This document shows, in pieces, positions 17,564-25,161 of a stretch of 64,000 nucleotides of DNA. Under the pieces are notes generated by a model. It searched no databases. It had not been told where the DNA came from and saw only the letters and a list, made by a program, of their open reading frames with translations. The stretch is from JBKPCD01 sp046727175 (lineage in GTDB: Bacteria; Acidobacteriota; Vicinamibacteria; Vicinamibacterales; 2-12-FULL-66-21), in NCBI GenBank assembly GCA_046727175.1, contig JBKPCD010000144.1, positions 1 to 64,000 on the forward strand, given 5' to 3'. The first letter of the stretch is position 1. Every line of letters starts with the position of its first letter. Position numbers and translations under genes: made by a program.

Positions 17564-19405
17564 TTAACAAGATTTGCAGCGGTGGTTGTTCTTGGCACCG
17601 AGCTTCTCGAGTAGCGCGATGGTTTCGGGGAATGGCTGGATCCGCTGCACCGGGCCGTTTGCCATGTCCACGGTGGTTTCGCCGGCACGGTTCACAGCCT
17701 TCACGTCCGCCCCTTTTGACACGAGGTAGAGGATCATCTCGTTATCACCTCGCGCCGCCGCATGGTGGAGCGCGGTATTCCCCTCGTGATCACGCGCATT
17801 CACATCGGCGCCGAGCTCCTCGACCAGGTACTTCACGGCTGGCAGCCATCCGCTCGGGGCATTGCGGTGCGAGTTGGCGGCAAACCCCTCGCCGTAGCCG
17901 ACGCCCGTGGCGGCCTGTAACGGCGGCACGCCGGGCCCGCCGATCGGCAACGGCGGCACGCCCGACACATCCTCGACCGTCTCGCGTCCTCCATCTCCGG
18001 TGCGCGGCCGACCCGCGGGCTTGACCGTCGGGATGTTCGGATCCGCGCCATACGAAATCAGGAGCCGCATCGCATCGACGTCGCTCGCGTACGCGGCGCG
18101 CCAGAAGGGCGTCGCGCCGATCTCGTCCACGCCCGAGAGATCGAAGTTGTATCCCGAGTACCAGACCTTCTTCTTCAATCGCGCGTTGACGTCGACGCCT
18201 TCTTCCAGCAGCATCTTCATCAGGTCGAGGTACGCCAGCTTCTGCTGAAGGTATGCGCGAGGCTGCGGGTACAACGCCTTGGGCGCCCACTGCACGTTCA
18301 GCACTGCGTAGAGGGGCGTGACGCCGTTATCGCTTGCGAGCTGAGGATCGGCCCCCTTCTCCAGCAGCAGAGCCGCGAGGTCGAACTGGCCGTTGATGAT
18401 CGCCATCAGCAGCGGGCTCGTCGCGTCGCTGCCTGCGACACGATTGATCTCCGCGCCTGAGTCGAGGAGCACCTTCACCGCCTCGATGCGCCCTTGACGG
18501 GCGGCGAACAACAACGGGGTGAGGCCCCCCTGTGCAGTGACGAGCTCGGCGAAACGGAACTGACGGCTCACACCGGCAACGCCTCCCTGGGCCCCGCCGT
18601 CACGACCACTGCGACCGCGCTGCGCGCCGTCGTCTGCCGGCTGCGCCGCGACTGACGCCGCTTCCGCGGGAGTGTTGCCGGTCGTCGGCGCTGCATTCGG
18701 CCTGGCTTCAGGCGAGGGAGACGAGGCGGAATCGGGAGGCGCGGCACCGCGCGCGGCGCGGCCACCGCCGCGACCGCTCTGCTGCGCGCGCAGGAACGCT
18801 TCTTCTTCGGCGTTCGTCTGTCCTCTCAGGTCGGTCACCTTGCTCGCGAGCTGAATGTCGGCGCCAGCGGCGATCAGCACTTTCATCGCGTCGAGGCGAT
18901 TCGAGGCCGCCGCGAACATCAGGGCGGTTTCACCTCTGACGGATTCCTTTGCGTTCACGTCAGCGCCGTGCTCGACGAGTACCTTGACCGCGTCCGGCTT
19001 TCCTGCCGCCGCGGCGAGCATCACGGCCGTCGTCCCGTTCGTCGTGGCGCTCTTGGGATCGGCGCCGGCCTTGATCAGCGTCTCGATGACTGCGGCGTGT
19101 CCCAGCTCGCTTGCCATCAGCAGCGGCGTGTATGCACCCAGCCGCGTCGTTGCCTTGATGTTGGCGCCGGCGTAGATCAGCATCTGCGCGAGCTCCGCGT
19201 CGCCGTGACGTGCCGCCCAGTGCAACGCCGTCGTGCCGTCGCCCTGCGGGGCGTTCACGTCCGCACCTTGCCTGAGCAGTGCGCGGACTGCCGCGGCGTC
19301 GCCGAGCAGCGCTGCGTCCGCCACGCGCGATTCGCCCGATGATGCCGACAGTAGGCCGTTCAGGCACAGCGCCGCGAGCAGACCACATACGCTGATGCGT
19401 TGCAT
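17564..19405 (-). CDS. Exported ankyrin-repeat protein
   Basis: ATG 19405 is preceded by GTGGAG and gives 613 aa. Signal peptide: MQRISVCGLLAALCLNGLLSAS. Residues ~30-190 hold about five ankyrin repeats (DGTTALHWAARHGDAELAQM, LGAYTPLLMASELGHAAVIE, NGTTAVMLAAAAGKPDAVKV). A Gly/Arg/Ala/Pro-rich linker (GRGGGRAARGAAPP) follows, then further repeats (GGLTPLLFAARQGRIEAVKV; EGNTALHHAAARGDNEMILY). One repeat unit is interrupted by a Pro/Gly-rich insert. The C-terminus is KNNHRCKSC. The protein should act in the periplasm as an interaction scaffold. It follows DUF1552 and DUF1592 genes in the same order that I recall from other Acidobacteriota and Planctomycetes, suggesting a shared process. Confidence 0.9.
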   Translation of the reverse strand: MQRISVCGLLAALCLNGLLSASSGESRVADAALLGDAAAVRALLRQGADVNAPQGDGTTALHWAARHGDAELAQMLIYAGANIKATTRLGAYTPLLMASELGHAAVIETLIKAGADPKSATTNGTTAVMLAAAAGKPDAVKVLVEHGADVNAKESVRGETALMFAAASNRLDAMKVLIAAGADIQLASKVTDLRGQTNAEEEAFLRAQQSGRGGGRAARGAAPPDSASSPSPEARPNAAPTTGNTPAEAASVAAQPADDGAQRGRSGRDGGAQGGVAGVSRQFRFAELVTAQGGLTPLLFAARQGRIEAVKVLLDSGAEINRVAGSDATSPLLMAIINGQFDLAALLLEKGADPQLASDNGVTPLYAVLNVQWAPKALYPQPRAYLQQKLAYLDLMKMLLEEGVDVNARLKKKVWYSGYNFDLSGVDEIGATPFWRAAYASDVDAMRLLISYGADPNIPTVKPAGRPRTGDGGRETVEDVSGVPPLPIGGPGVPPLQAATGVGYGEGFAANSHRNAPSGWLPAVKYLVEELGADVNARDHEGNTALHHAAARGDNEMILYLVSKGADVKAVNRAGETTVDMANGPVQRIQPFPETIALLEKLGAKNNHRCKSC

Positions 19406-19418
19406 ATCGCTACTCCAC

Positions 19419-19506
19419 AGAAAGTAAGAAGTTCGAAGTACGAAGTGAGAAGTAAAAGCTTCGCGACTCAAATCGGTCGTTCTTCACCTCTTACTTCTTA
19501 CTTTCC
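19419..19506. repeat. gaagtaaga word hairpin
   Basis: The left arm (19419-19458) reads agaaagtaagaagttcgaag and similar words. The right arm (19479-19506) is ttcttcacctcttacttctt then actttcc. The reverse complement of the right arm reproduces the left-arm words with small rearrangements. It lies between the DUF1552 stop (19510) and the ankyrin start, where a terminator or processing hairpin would sit. Confidence 0.7.
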
Positions 19507-19509
19507 AAT

Positions 19510-20916
19510 TCATCCCGCCTCGGTCAGTGATGGCACGCCGGTCAGGTCGAACGCTCCGGTGCTGTCGCCGAAACGCTGGAGATCGTCGAGGCCCAGGTCG
19601 TGGAGCAGCCTCAGCATCACGTTGGCCATCGGTGTGCCGTCAGGCGCCTTGACGTGCAGGTTCCCCTTCAGGTGGCCGTTCGCGCGGCCGGCGAGGAACA
19701 GCGGGCAACGCTTGTGATTGTGGACGTTCGAGTTCCCCATTGGCGATCCGTAGATGACGAGGGTCTTGTCGAGGAGGTTGCCATCGCCTTCCCGCAGGTT
19801 CTTCAGCTTCTCGAGGAAGTACGGCACCAGGCTGACGTGGTGCTTGTTGATCTGCGCGAACTGCACAATGCGATCTTCGCGCTCGCCGTGATGCGACGCA
19901 GGATGGAACGGCAGGTTCACACCGCTCGCCGGATAGACGCGTGCCGAACCGTCACGTCCGAGCTTGAACGTGAACACGCGTGTGATGTCGGCCGCAAACG
20001 CCAGCGCCTGCAGATCGAACATCAACTTCACGTGGTCCTCGAACGAGTCGGGCACCCCAAGCGGCGCACCGGGCAGCTCCCGCTGCTCGCCACTGCTGTT
20101 GTACGCCTCGACCTTCTGGATCCGCCGCTCGATCTCGCGGATGTCGTTCAGGTACTCGCTCAGTCTGGTGCGATCGGTTGGTCCAAGATCGCGTGCGAGC
20201 CTTGCGACTTCGCCCGTCACCCAGTCGAGGATGCTGCGATTGGTCCGTCGGTTCTCCGCGCGCTGCTCGGGCGTCGCCCCCACGCCGAACAACTGATCGA
20301 ACGCGGCACGCGGATCGCGGACCATCGGGAGCGGCTCGGTTGGCGACGCCCAGCTGATCGTGTCGGTGTACACGCAAGCGTACCCGTACGCGCAGCCGCC
20401 GGACTGATCGACGTTCTCGATGCACAGCTGCATCGACGGGATGGGCGTGTCCTGACCGAATCGTTGCGCGTACAGCTGATCGATCGACGTGCCGACGTAG
20501 ACGTCCGACCCTTCGGTCTGCCTCGGATGTGCCTGCGTGAGGAAGACTGCGCTCGAGCGGAAGTGGTCGCCGCCGATCTCTTTCGGCTGGAACGCCTCCG
20601 CGTTTCGCACATCGGTGTTGCTGACGATCGTGATGTAGTCGCGGACTGGTTCGAGCGGACTCAGACTGCTCGGCGAGAGGTCGAACGCACGACCGACAGC
20701 TGCCGGAGACCACATGTTCTTGGCGAGGCCATGCACCGTGCTTCCGGCTGCGCCATGCACCATCTCGATACAGGAGAAGCGTGTCCGGCCTGCCGCCGCC
20801 GTCTTGGCCAGCAACGTTCGCGCCGGCACCATCGCGTCCAGGAGCGGCAGGGCGATCGTCGCCCCCATTCCGCGAAGCACGGTCCGGCGTGAGATGTGCT
20901 TTTTCGTCAGATACAT
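19510..20916 (-). CDS. DUF1552 family protein, Tat-exported
   Basis: ATG 20916 has a strong AGAGGAG upstream and gives 468 aa. The N-terminus KKHISRRTVLRGMGATIALP is a twin-arginine signal, so the protein is probably exported folded. The body matches DUF1552: NTDVRNAEAFQPKEIGGDH near residue 105, then SVFLTQAHPRQTEG-type text, DIREIERRIQKVEAYN, PFHPASHHGEREDRIVQFAQ, LVIYGSPMGNSNVHNHKRCP and HVKAPDGTPMANVMLRLLHD. The late part resembles sulfatase/alkaline-phosphatase-fold DUF1501 relatives. The family is of unknown function and is nearly always paired with DUF1592 cytochromes, as here (the DUF1592 gene lies directly upstream). Confidence 0.93.
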   Translation of the reverse strand: MYLTKKHISRRTVLRGMGATIALPLLDAMVPARTLLAKTAAAGRTRFSCIEMVHGAAGSTVHGLAKNMWSPAAVGRAFDLSPSSLSPLEPVRDYITIVSNTDVRNAEAFQPKEIGGDHFRSSAVFLTQAHPRQTEGSDVYVGTSIDQLYAQRFGQDTPIPSMQLCIENVDQSGGCAYGYACVYTDTISWASPTEPLPMVRDPRAAFDQLFGVGATPEQRAENRRTNRSILDWVTGEVARLARDLGPTDRTRLSEYLNDIREIERRIQKVEAYNSSGEQRELPGAPLGVPDSFEDHVKLMFDLQALAFAADITRVFTFKLGRDGSARVYPASGVNLPFHPASHHGEREDRIVQFAQINKHHVSLVPYFLEKLKNLREGDGNLLDKTLVIYGSPMGNSNVHNHKRCPLFLAGRANGHLKGNLHVKAPDGTPMANVMLRLLHDLGLDDLQRFGDSTGAFDLTGVPSLTEAG

Positions 20917-20943
20917 TGCCGACTCCTCTGCTGTCACTGTCCG

Positions 20944-21157
20944 CGTCTCGGAATTCGGGGTTCGGGATTCGCTAGCGTTCTTGCTTCGCCGGCCGGCCTC
21001 ACACAGGAGGTCACGAGAAGGAGAACTACCTGTAGTTTCTCCTGGGTTCCTGGTCTCCTGTATTTATCTCGGCAGCCGCAAACGTCTCAGACGCCGATTT
21101 TCGAACCCCGCCCTCCGACTCACCCGTAACGAACCCGAACCCCGAATCCCGAACCCC
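20944..21157. repeat. Nested word hairpins (ggttcggg outside, caggagg inside)
   Basis: Outer arms are gaattcggggttcgggattc (20951-20970) and gaacccgaaccccgaatccc (21131-21150). An independent hairpin, caggaggtcacgagaaggag with tagtttctcctgggttcctg words (21003-21061), lies inside them. Downstream, 21193-21218 is a GC hairpin (gcgcgaggggcc/cccccgcgcgc) and 21263-21282 repeats taccgagc. The whole 353-base gap between DUF1592 and DUF1552 is therefore repeat material with no gene. Confidence 0.65.
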
Positions 21158-21269
21158 GGCCTTCCGAGCTACAAAACTAGCTTTTCTCAGCGCGCGAGGG
21201 GCCCACCCCCGCGCGCTGCGGCTCGACTCGCTTCGCTCGCTCGCCGCGGCCGCAGGCGCTGCTACCGAG

Positions 21270-23750
21270 CTACCGAGCTACCGGCCGCGTCGGTTCGACC
21301 AGCCGCGTCATGTCGTTATTCGTCATCTCCGCCCGGCTCATTTGAAACGCCGGGCTCTTCACGATCCCGAGCACGAACTGCGCGAACCGATGGTCGGGCG
21401 CGGCCTGGCGGACGATCCCACGAACGGTCGGCATGTCGTAGTACTCGACACGTCGCCCGAGACTGTACGCGAGCAGGTTCTCGGTGAAGGTGCGCAGCAC
21501 GACGTCCTGCCGCTTCAGGAGCGCCTCGCGCAACGCAATCGGACCGTTCAACACTGAGCCGTCGTAGAGCTCACCCGAGGCGTCGACGGGCACACCGTTG
21601 TCGCGCATGCGCCACACACCCGTGACGTCGAAGTTCTCGAGCGCGAGGCCGAGCGGATCGATGACCCGGTGACAGGAGCGGCACTGGGGATTCGAGCGAT
21701 GCTGCTCCATCCGCTGACGGACCGAGAGCAGCCGTCCGTCCTTGTTTGCCTTCGTCTCCTCGAGATCGGGCACGTCGGGCGGAGGAGCCGGCGGCGGCGA
21801 ACCGAGCAACACTTCGAGCACCCATTTGCCCCGCAACACCGGCGACGTCCGGTCCGCGACCGACGTCATCGTGAGAATGCTGCCCTGACCGAGGAGCCCA
21901 CGCCGGTTCTCGTCGGTCAGCGCCACCCGCTGGAAGCCCGTGCCCACGACGTTCGGAATGCCGTAATGCCGCGCGAGCCGCTCGTTGACGAACGTGTAGT
22001 CGGCCGTCAACAGCTCCAGCACGTTGCGGTCCTCGCGGACGACGTGCTCGAAGAGGAGCTCGGTTTCGCGCTGCATCGCTTCGGCAAGCGTGTGATCGAA
22101 TTGCGGATAGAACAGCGGATCGGGATGAATCTTCTCGAGGTCCTGGAGACGCAGCCACTGCGACGCGAACCTCGTCGCGAGCGCGGACGACCGCGGGTCC
22201 GCGAGCATGCGGTGCACCTGCGCCTCGAGAACGGCCGGCGTTCTCAGGATTCCCTTGCGTGCGGCCGTCAGCAGATCTTCATCGGGCGGACTCGCCCAGA
22301 GGAAGAACGACAGCCGCGACGCAAGATCGAGATCGCTGACTCGATAGTTCTGACCTGGTCTCGCGCTCGACGGCATTTCCTCGAGACGGAAGATGAAGTG
22401 AGGGCTCGCGAGAATCGCTTGCAGCGCGGAGCGGATTCCATGCTCGAAGTCCCCCTGCTTGCGGCCATCCTCGAAAAACCCCAGCAGTCCCTTCTGATCC
22501 TCGGGTGTGAGGGGCCGCCTGTACGCCTGGCGCGCGAGTGTCGAGATGATCTTCGACGCGCAAGCGGCTTCCTCCTCGCGCGCCACCGGCCGGCAGCTGA
22601 AGATCCGGCGGCGGCTCGGCGTCTCGGAAATGCCTGTGACCTTGTGCGGGCCCATCACCGCCAGATCGCGCAGGTGCGGCAGGGTTGTCACGCCAATGGC
22701 GCTGCCGATCTGCGTGTCGGCCAGCGTGTGCTCGATGGGCGCGATCAAGTCGTCCACCGGTCCCTCGGATCGCTGGAGGAACGCGGCGGAAACACGCTGC
22801 GGTCCGGCCTTGACCACGATCGGCGGCGTCTGAAGGTTCATCCCGTTCGGATCCGACTCGCTCATGCGCGGGTTGATCTCGAAAAGCGCAACGCGCTCGC
22901 CGTTGATGGACACTTCGAGCTGCTCGTTGCGCGCCGTACTCCCGTACAGCTGACCCGTCGGGATGGAGTGCAGCATCATCCTGAACGTGTACTCGCCGTC
23001 AGCGGCGAAATTGTGGATGACCGAGAGGCCGCCGCGAGTCCCGAACGGCGCCCCCTCGACGTGCGCGAGCTGCGACGCGGTCCGCGCGACGCGATAGGTC
23101 GTCGAGCTCGGCGTCGCGTCGCGATCGCCGATGGCCTCGCGGCTGATCGTGCTCGCGGCGCGGAGGTACCCTTCCAGCAGCGTTGGCGAGAACACCTGCA
23201 CGTCGGCAATGTTGTCGAAGTTGTGACTGATCGTGTCGAGCGGCAGGAACGCGGAGACGTCGACGTCGATCCCGAGCAGGTCGCGAATCGATCGCGCGTA
23301 CTCGGCGCGATTCAGCCGCTGGAACGTGCGTCTGCCGGGATTCGGCCGAACAGCTGCCGCTTGATCGAGACGCGTTTCGAGCGACGTCGCAAGCGCGACG
23401 AGCGTCGATGATTCAGGGCGTTCCGCGCCCGCGGGCGGCATGAGGCCCGCGCGCAGCTTGCGGATCATCTTCTCGGCGAGTTCCGGGTGTTGCTCAGCGC
23501 GTGCGGGGTCGAACTTCTCGAGAATCAGGCCGCCTTTCTCGTGGTCAGCATCGTGGCATCGGAGGCAGTACTCGTCGATCACGTCGCGCAGCGACGCGGC
23601 GGGCGATGTTGCCGCCGCATGTGCCACGGCTATCGGAATCGGAGGCTTCACGCTGTGTGCTGGTGCCGGACCGCTAGCCCGCTGTGCGAGGGGTGTCGCC
23701 GCCGCGACGGCGAGGATCAGTGAACTGACGGCGGCTGTGGGGGCTTTCAT
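21270..23750 (-). CDS. DUF1592/DUF1588 Planctomycete-type cytochrome c protein
   Basis: The protein is 826 aa with signal peptide SSLILAVAAATPLAQ. An N-terminal cytochrome-c-like heme motif, YCLRCHDADHEKGG, is near residue 62. DUF1587 (RRTFQRLNRAEYARSIRDLL), DUF1595 (ASKIISTLARQAYRRPLTPE), DUF1592 (DLDLASRLSFFLWASPPDED; FASQWLRLQDLE), DUF1588 (NRRGLLGQGSILTMTSVADR; second heme motif CRSCHRVIDPLGLALENFD) and DUF1585 (SLGRRVEYYDMPTVRGIV) follow in order. Both CxxCH sites are intact, so a periplasmic multidomain cytochrome is expected. The electron donor, acceptor and substrate are unknown. It is the first gene of the run DUF1592, DUF1552, ankyrin, outer-membrane barrel. Confidence 0.95.
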   Translation of the reverse strand: MKAPTAAVSSLILAVAAATPLAQRASGPAPAHSVKPPIPIAVAHAAATSPAASLRDVIDEYCLRCHDADHEKGGLILEKFDPARAEQHPELAEKMIRKLRAGLMPPAGAERPESSTLVALATSLETRLDQAAAVRPNPGRRTFQRLNRAEYARSIRDLLGIDVDVSAFLPLDTISHNFDNIADVQVFSPTLLEGYLRAASTISREAIGDRDATPSSTTYRVARTASQLAHVEGAPFGTRGGLSVIHNFAADGEYTFRMMLHSIPTGQLYGSTARNEQLEVSINGERVALFEINPRMSESDPNGMNLQTPPIVVKAGPQRVSAAFLQRSEGPVDDLIAPIEHTLADTQIGSAIGVTTLPHLRDLAVMGPHKVTGISETPSRRRIFSCRPVAREEEAACASKIISTLARQAYRRPLTPEDQKGLLGFFEDGRKQGDFEHGIRSALQAILASPHFIFRLEEMPSSARPGQNYRVSDLDLASRLSFFLWASPPDEDLLTAARKGILRTPAVLEAQVHRMLADPRSSALATRFASQWLRLQDLEKIHPDPLFYPQFDHTLAEAMQRETELLFEHVVREDRNVLELLTADYTFVNERLARHYGIPNVVGTGFQRVALTDENRRGLLGQGSILTMTSVADRTSPVLRGKWVLEVLLGSPPPAPPPDVPDLEETKANKDGRLLSVRQRMEQHRSNPQCRSCHRVIDPLGLALENFDVTGVWRMRDNGVPVDASGELYDGSVLNGPIALREALLKRQDVVLRTFTENLLAYSLGRRVEYYDMPTVRGIVRQAAPDHRFAQFVLGIVKSPAFQMSRAEMTNNDMTRLVEPTRPVAR

Positions 23751-23948
23751 CCAGATCGACCTACGAAGGACACAAACCCATCGCGCAGTATACGGCCGGA
23801 TTGGGCCGATTGGAGCCCGGTTTTCAGCATCGAGGCCGCCGCGCGCCGAGCTTCAAGCCCGGCCTGTCTTCGACGGGCTGACGTGCTGACGACACGCGCA
23901 TTTCACGCGGTCCACTGCGCGACACCCAACAGAGACATCCACCCGTGG

Positions 23949-24000
23949 CTGTCCCGTTTGGCTGTCCCGGTTGGCTGTCCCGGTTGGCTGTCCCGAGTGG
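23949..24000. repeat. Four 13-bp tandem repeats (ctgtcccggttgg)
   Basis: Copies at 23949, 23962, 23975 and 23988 read ctgtcccgtttgg, ctgtcccggttgg, ctgtcccggttgg and ctgtcccgagtgg. Immediately after lies tggcaccggcgcctgtcccc, whose ggcacc pairs with ggtgcc inside the end of the creatininase gene. This resembles a REP-type palindrome. The rest of the 23751-24023 gap holds no gene. Confidence 0.75.
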
Positions 24001-24023
24001 CTGGCACCGGCGCCTGTCCCCTT

Positions 24024-24923
24024 TCACTTGGTGCCGGACTCGAGGAGCTGTTTGATCTGCCGGACGGCGTAGTCCACCTTCTGCTCGAACGCCATCTTCC
24101 CGAGCTCGGGAGTCGACGGGCGTGCGTCGCCGGTGATGCCGTTATTGACGCGTGGCGGTGCGTTGGGATCGTCCGAGCGCCCCCGACCGCCGCGCCCGAC
24201 AGAATCGCCGACCGCGGTCTTCAGCAGCTCCTTTCGTACCCAGCCCTTGTCGCCGCCGAGATACAGCATCTCCGCCGTATCCGCGATGGCCGCGTGACCT
24301 CCCGAGGGCAGCCCCTTCTCCGCCAGGTACTTGTTGAAATCGGCGTTGGCCTTCGAATAGACCTCGTCGCAGTAATAGACGTGAACGCCCTCTGGCGCGT
24401 ACTTGTCGTCAAGCTTCTTTGCGAGGTCTCGATACACGTTCGGCTGACCGCCACCGTGATCACCCATGAGGATGACGTTCTTGAAGCCGGTCACGATCGT
24501 CTGCTCGGTGATTCGCTCGAGGACCGCCGACAGCAGCTCGTTGGTCAGCCCGATCGTCCCAGGCAGCTGCGCGCTGGCGTTGTTCGGCGTGTACGGCAGG
24601 ACGGGCATGGCAATCGCGTTCCCGAGCTTCGCCGCGATTGCCTTGACCGTCTCACGGCCCATCAGGTTGTGACCGCCGTTGACGTTCTGCGGTCCACGCT
24701 GCTCCGTGCCCCCGGTGTAGATGAGCGCTGTCGTCTTGCCGGCCTGCAACGCGTCTCTGACTTCAGACCACGTCATCATCTCGAACTCGACGAGCGCCGC
24801 ACTCGTACTCTGAATCGCTGCGGCGTGCCGGGCTCGCGTCGTCGCCCTGGGTGCTGCGATCTGTGCGAATGCGGTTGCGGAACCGAGCGCAACCAACGGA
24901 ATCGCGGCAAGCAAACGGATCAT
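24024..24923 (-). CDS. Creatininase-family amidohydrolase-like protein, exported
   Basis: The protein is 299 aa with ATG 24923 after GAGGAG. It has a signal peptide (LLAAIPLVALGSATAFAQ), unusual for the mostly cytoplasmic creatininase family. The family core is visible: MMTWSEVRDAL, IYTGGTEQRGPQ, GHNLMGRETVKAIA, MPVLPYTPNNASAQLPGTIG, ILMGDHGGGQPNVYRDLA and LPSGGHAAIADTAEMLYL. In classical members the first metal motif reads GSTEQHGPH. Here the His is Arg and the following His is Gln, so one metal site may differ. Glu, Asp-His and His-Ala metal-ligand regions remain. A ~25-residue Gly/Arg/Asp-rich insert precedes the C-terminus. It probably hydrolyses a cyclic or linear amide. The substrate is unknown. 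Confidence 0.85.
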   Translation of the reverse strand: MIRLLAAIPLVALGSATAFAQIAAPRATTRARHAAAIQSTSAALVEFEMMTWSEVRDALQAGKTTALIYTGGTEQRGPQNVNGGHNLMGRETVKAIAAKLGNAIAMPVLPYTPNNASAQLPGTIGLTNELLSAVLERITEQTIVTGFKNVILMGDHGGGQPNVYRDLAKKLDDKYAPEGVHVYYCDEVYSKANADFNKYLAEKGLPSGGHAAIADTAEMLYLGGDKGWVRKELLKTAVGDSVGRGGRGRSDDPNAPPRVNNGITGDARPSTPELGKMAFEQKVDYAVRQIKQLLESGTK

Positions 24924-25161
24924 GATGACTCCTCGTGTTCACTCTCGACGGTGTCTCGCGCGGGTCAGAGGAGAAGAATGCCATCACAATCTACAACAAG
25001 TGGAATGCGTCTTGCCGAACCCGTCTCATTCGAGGCGGTGACTGCGACTTCGAATGCTCGTCAGGGCGCGCGATGGCCTGCCCGCGCAGCTCTCGAACGG
25101 TCATTGCATCGTCATGTCCGGCGTGGTGGTCGCGTACCGGAGGGGCACGGACATGCGGCGA
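24924..25161. other. Intergenic gap without recognised feature
   Basis: The creatininase promoter is expected here. I see no hairpin, repeat or gene signature in these 238 bases. Confidence 0.4.

Noticed and set aside
21669..23411. 580-aa plus-strand ORF
   Set aside because: Antisense to the DUF1592 cytochrome, whose heme motifs and domains identify the real frame.
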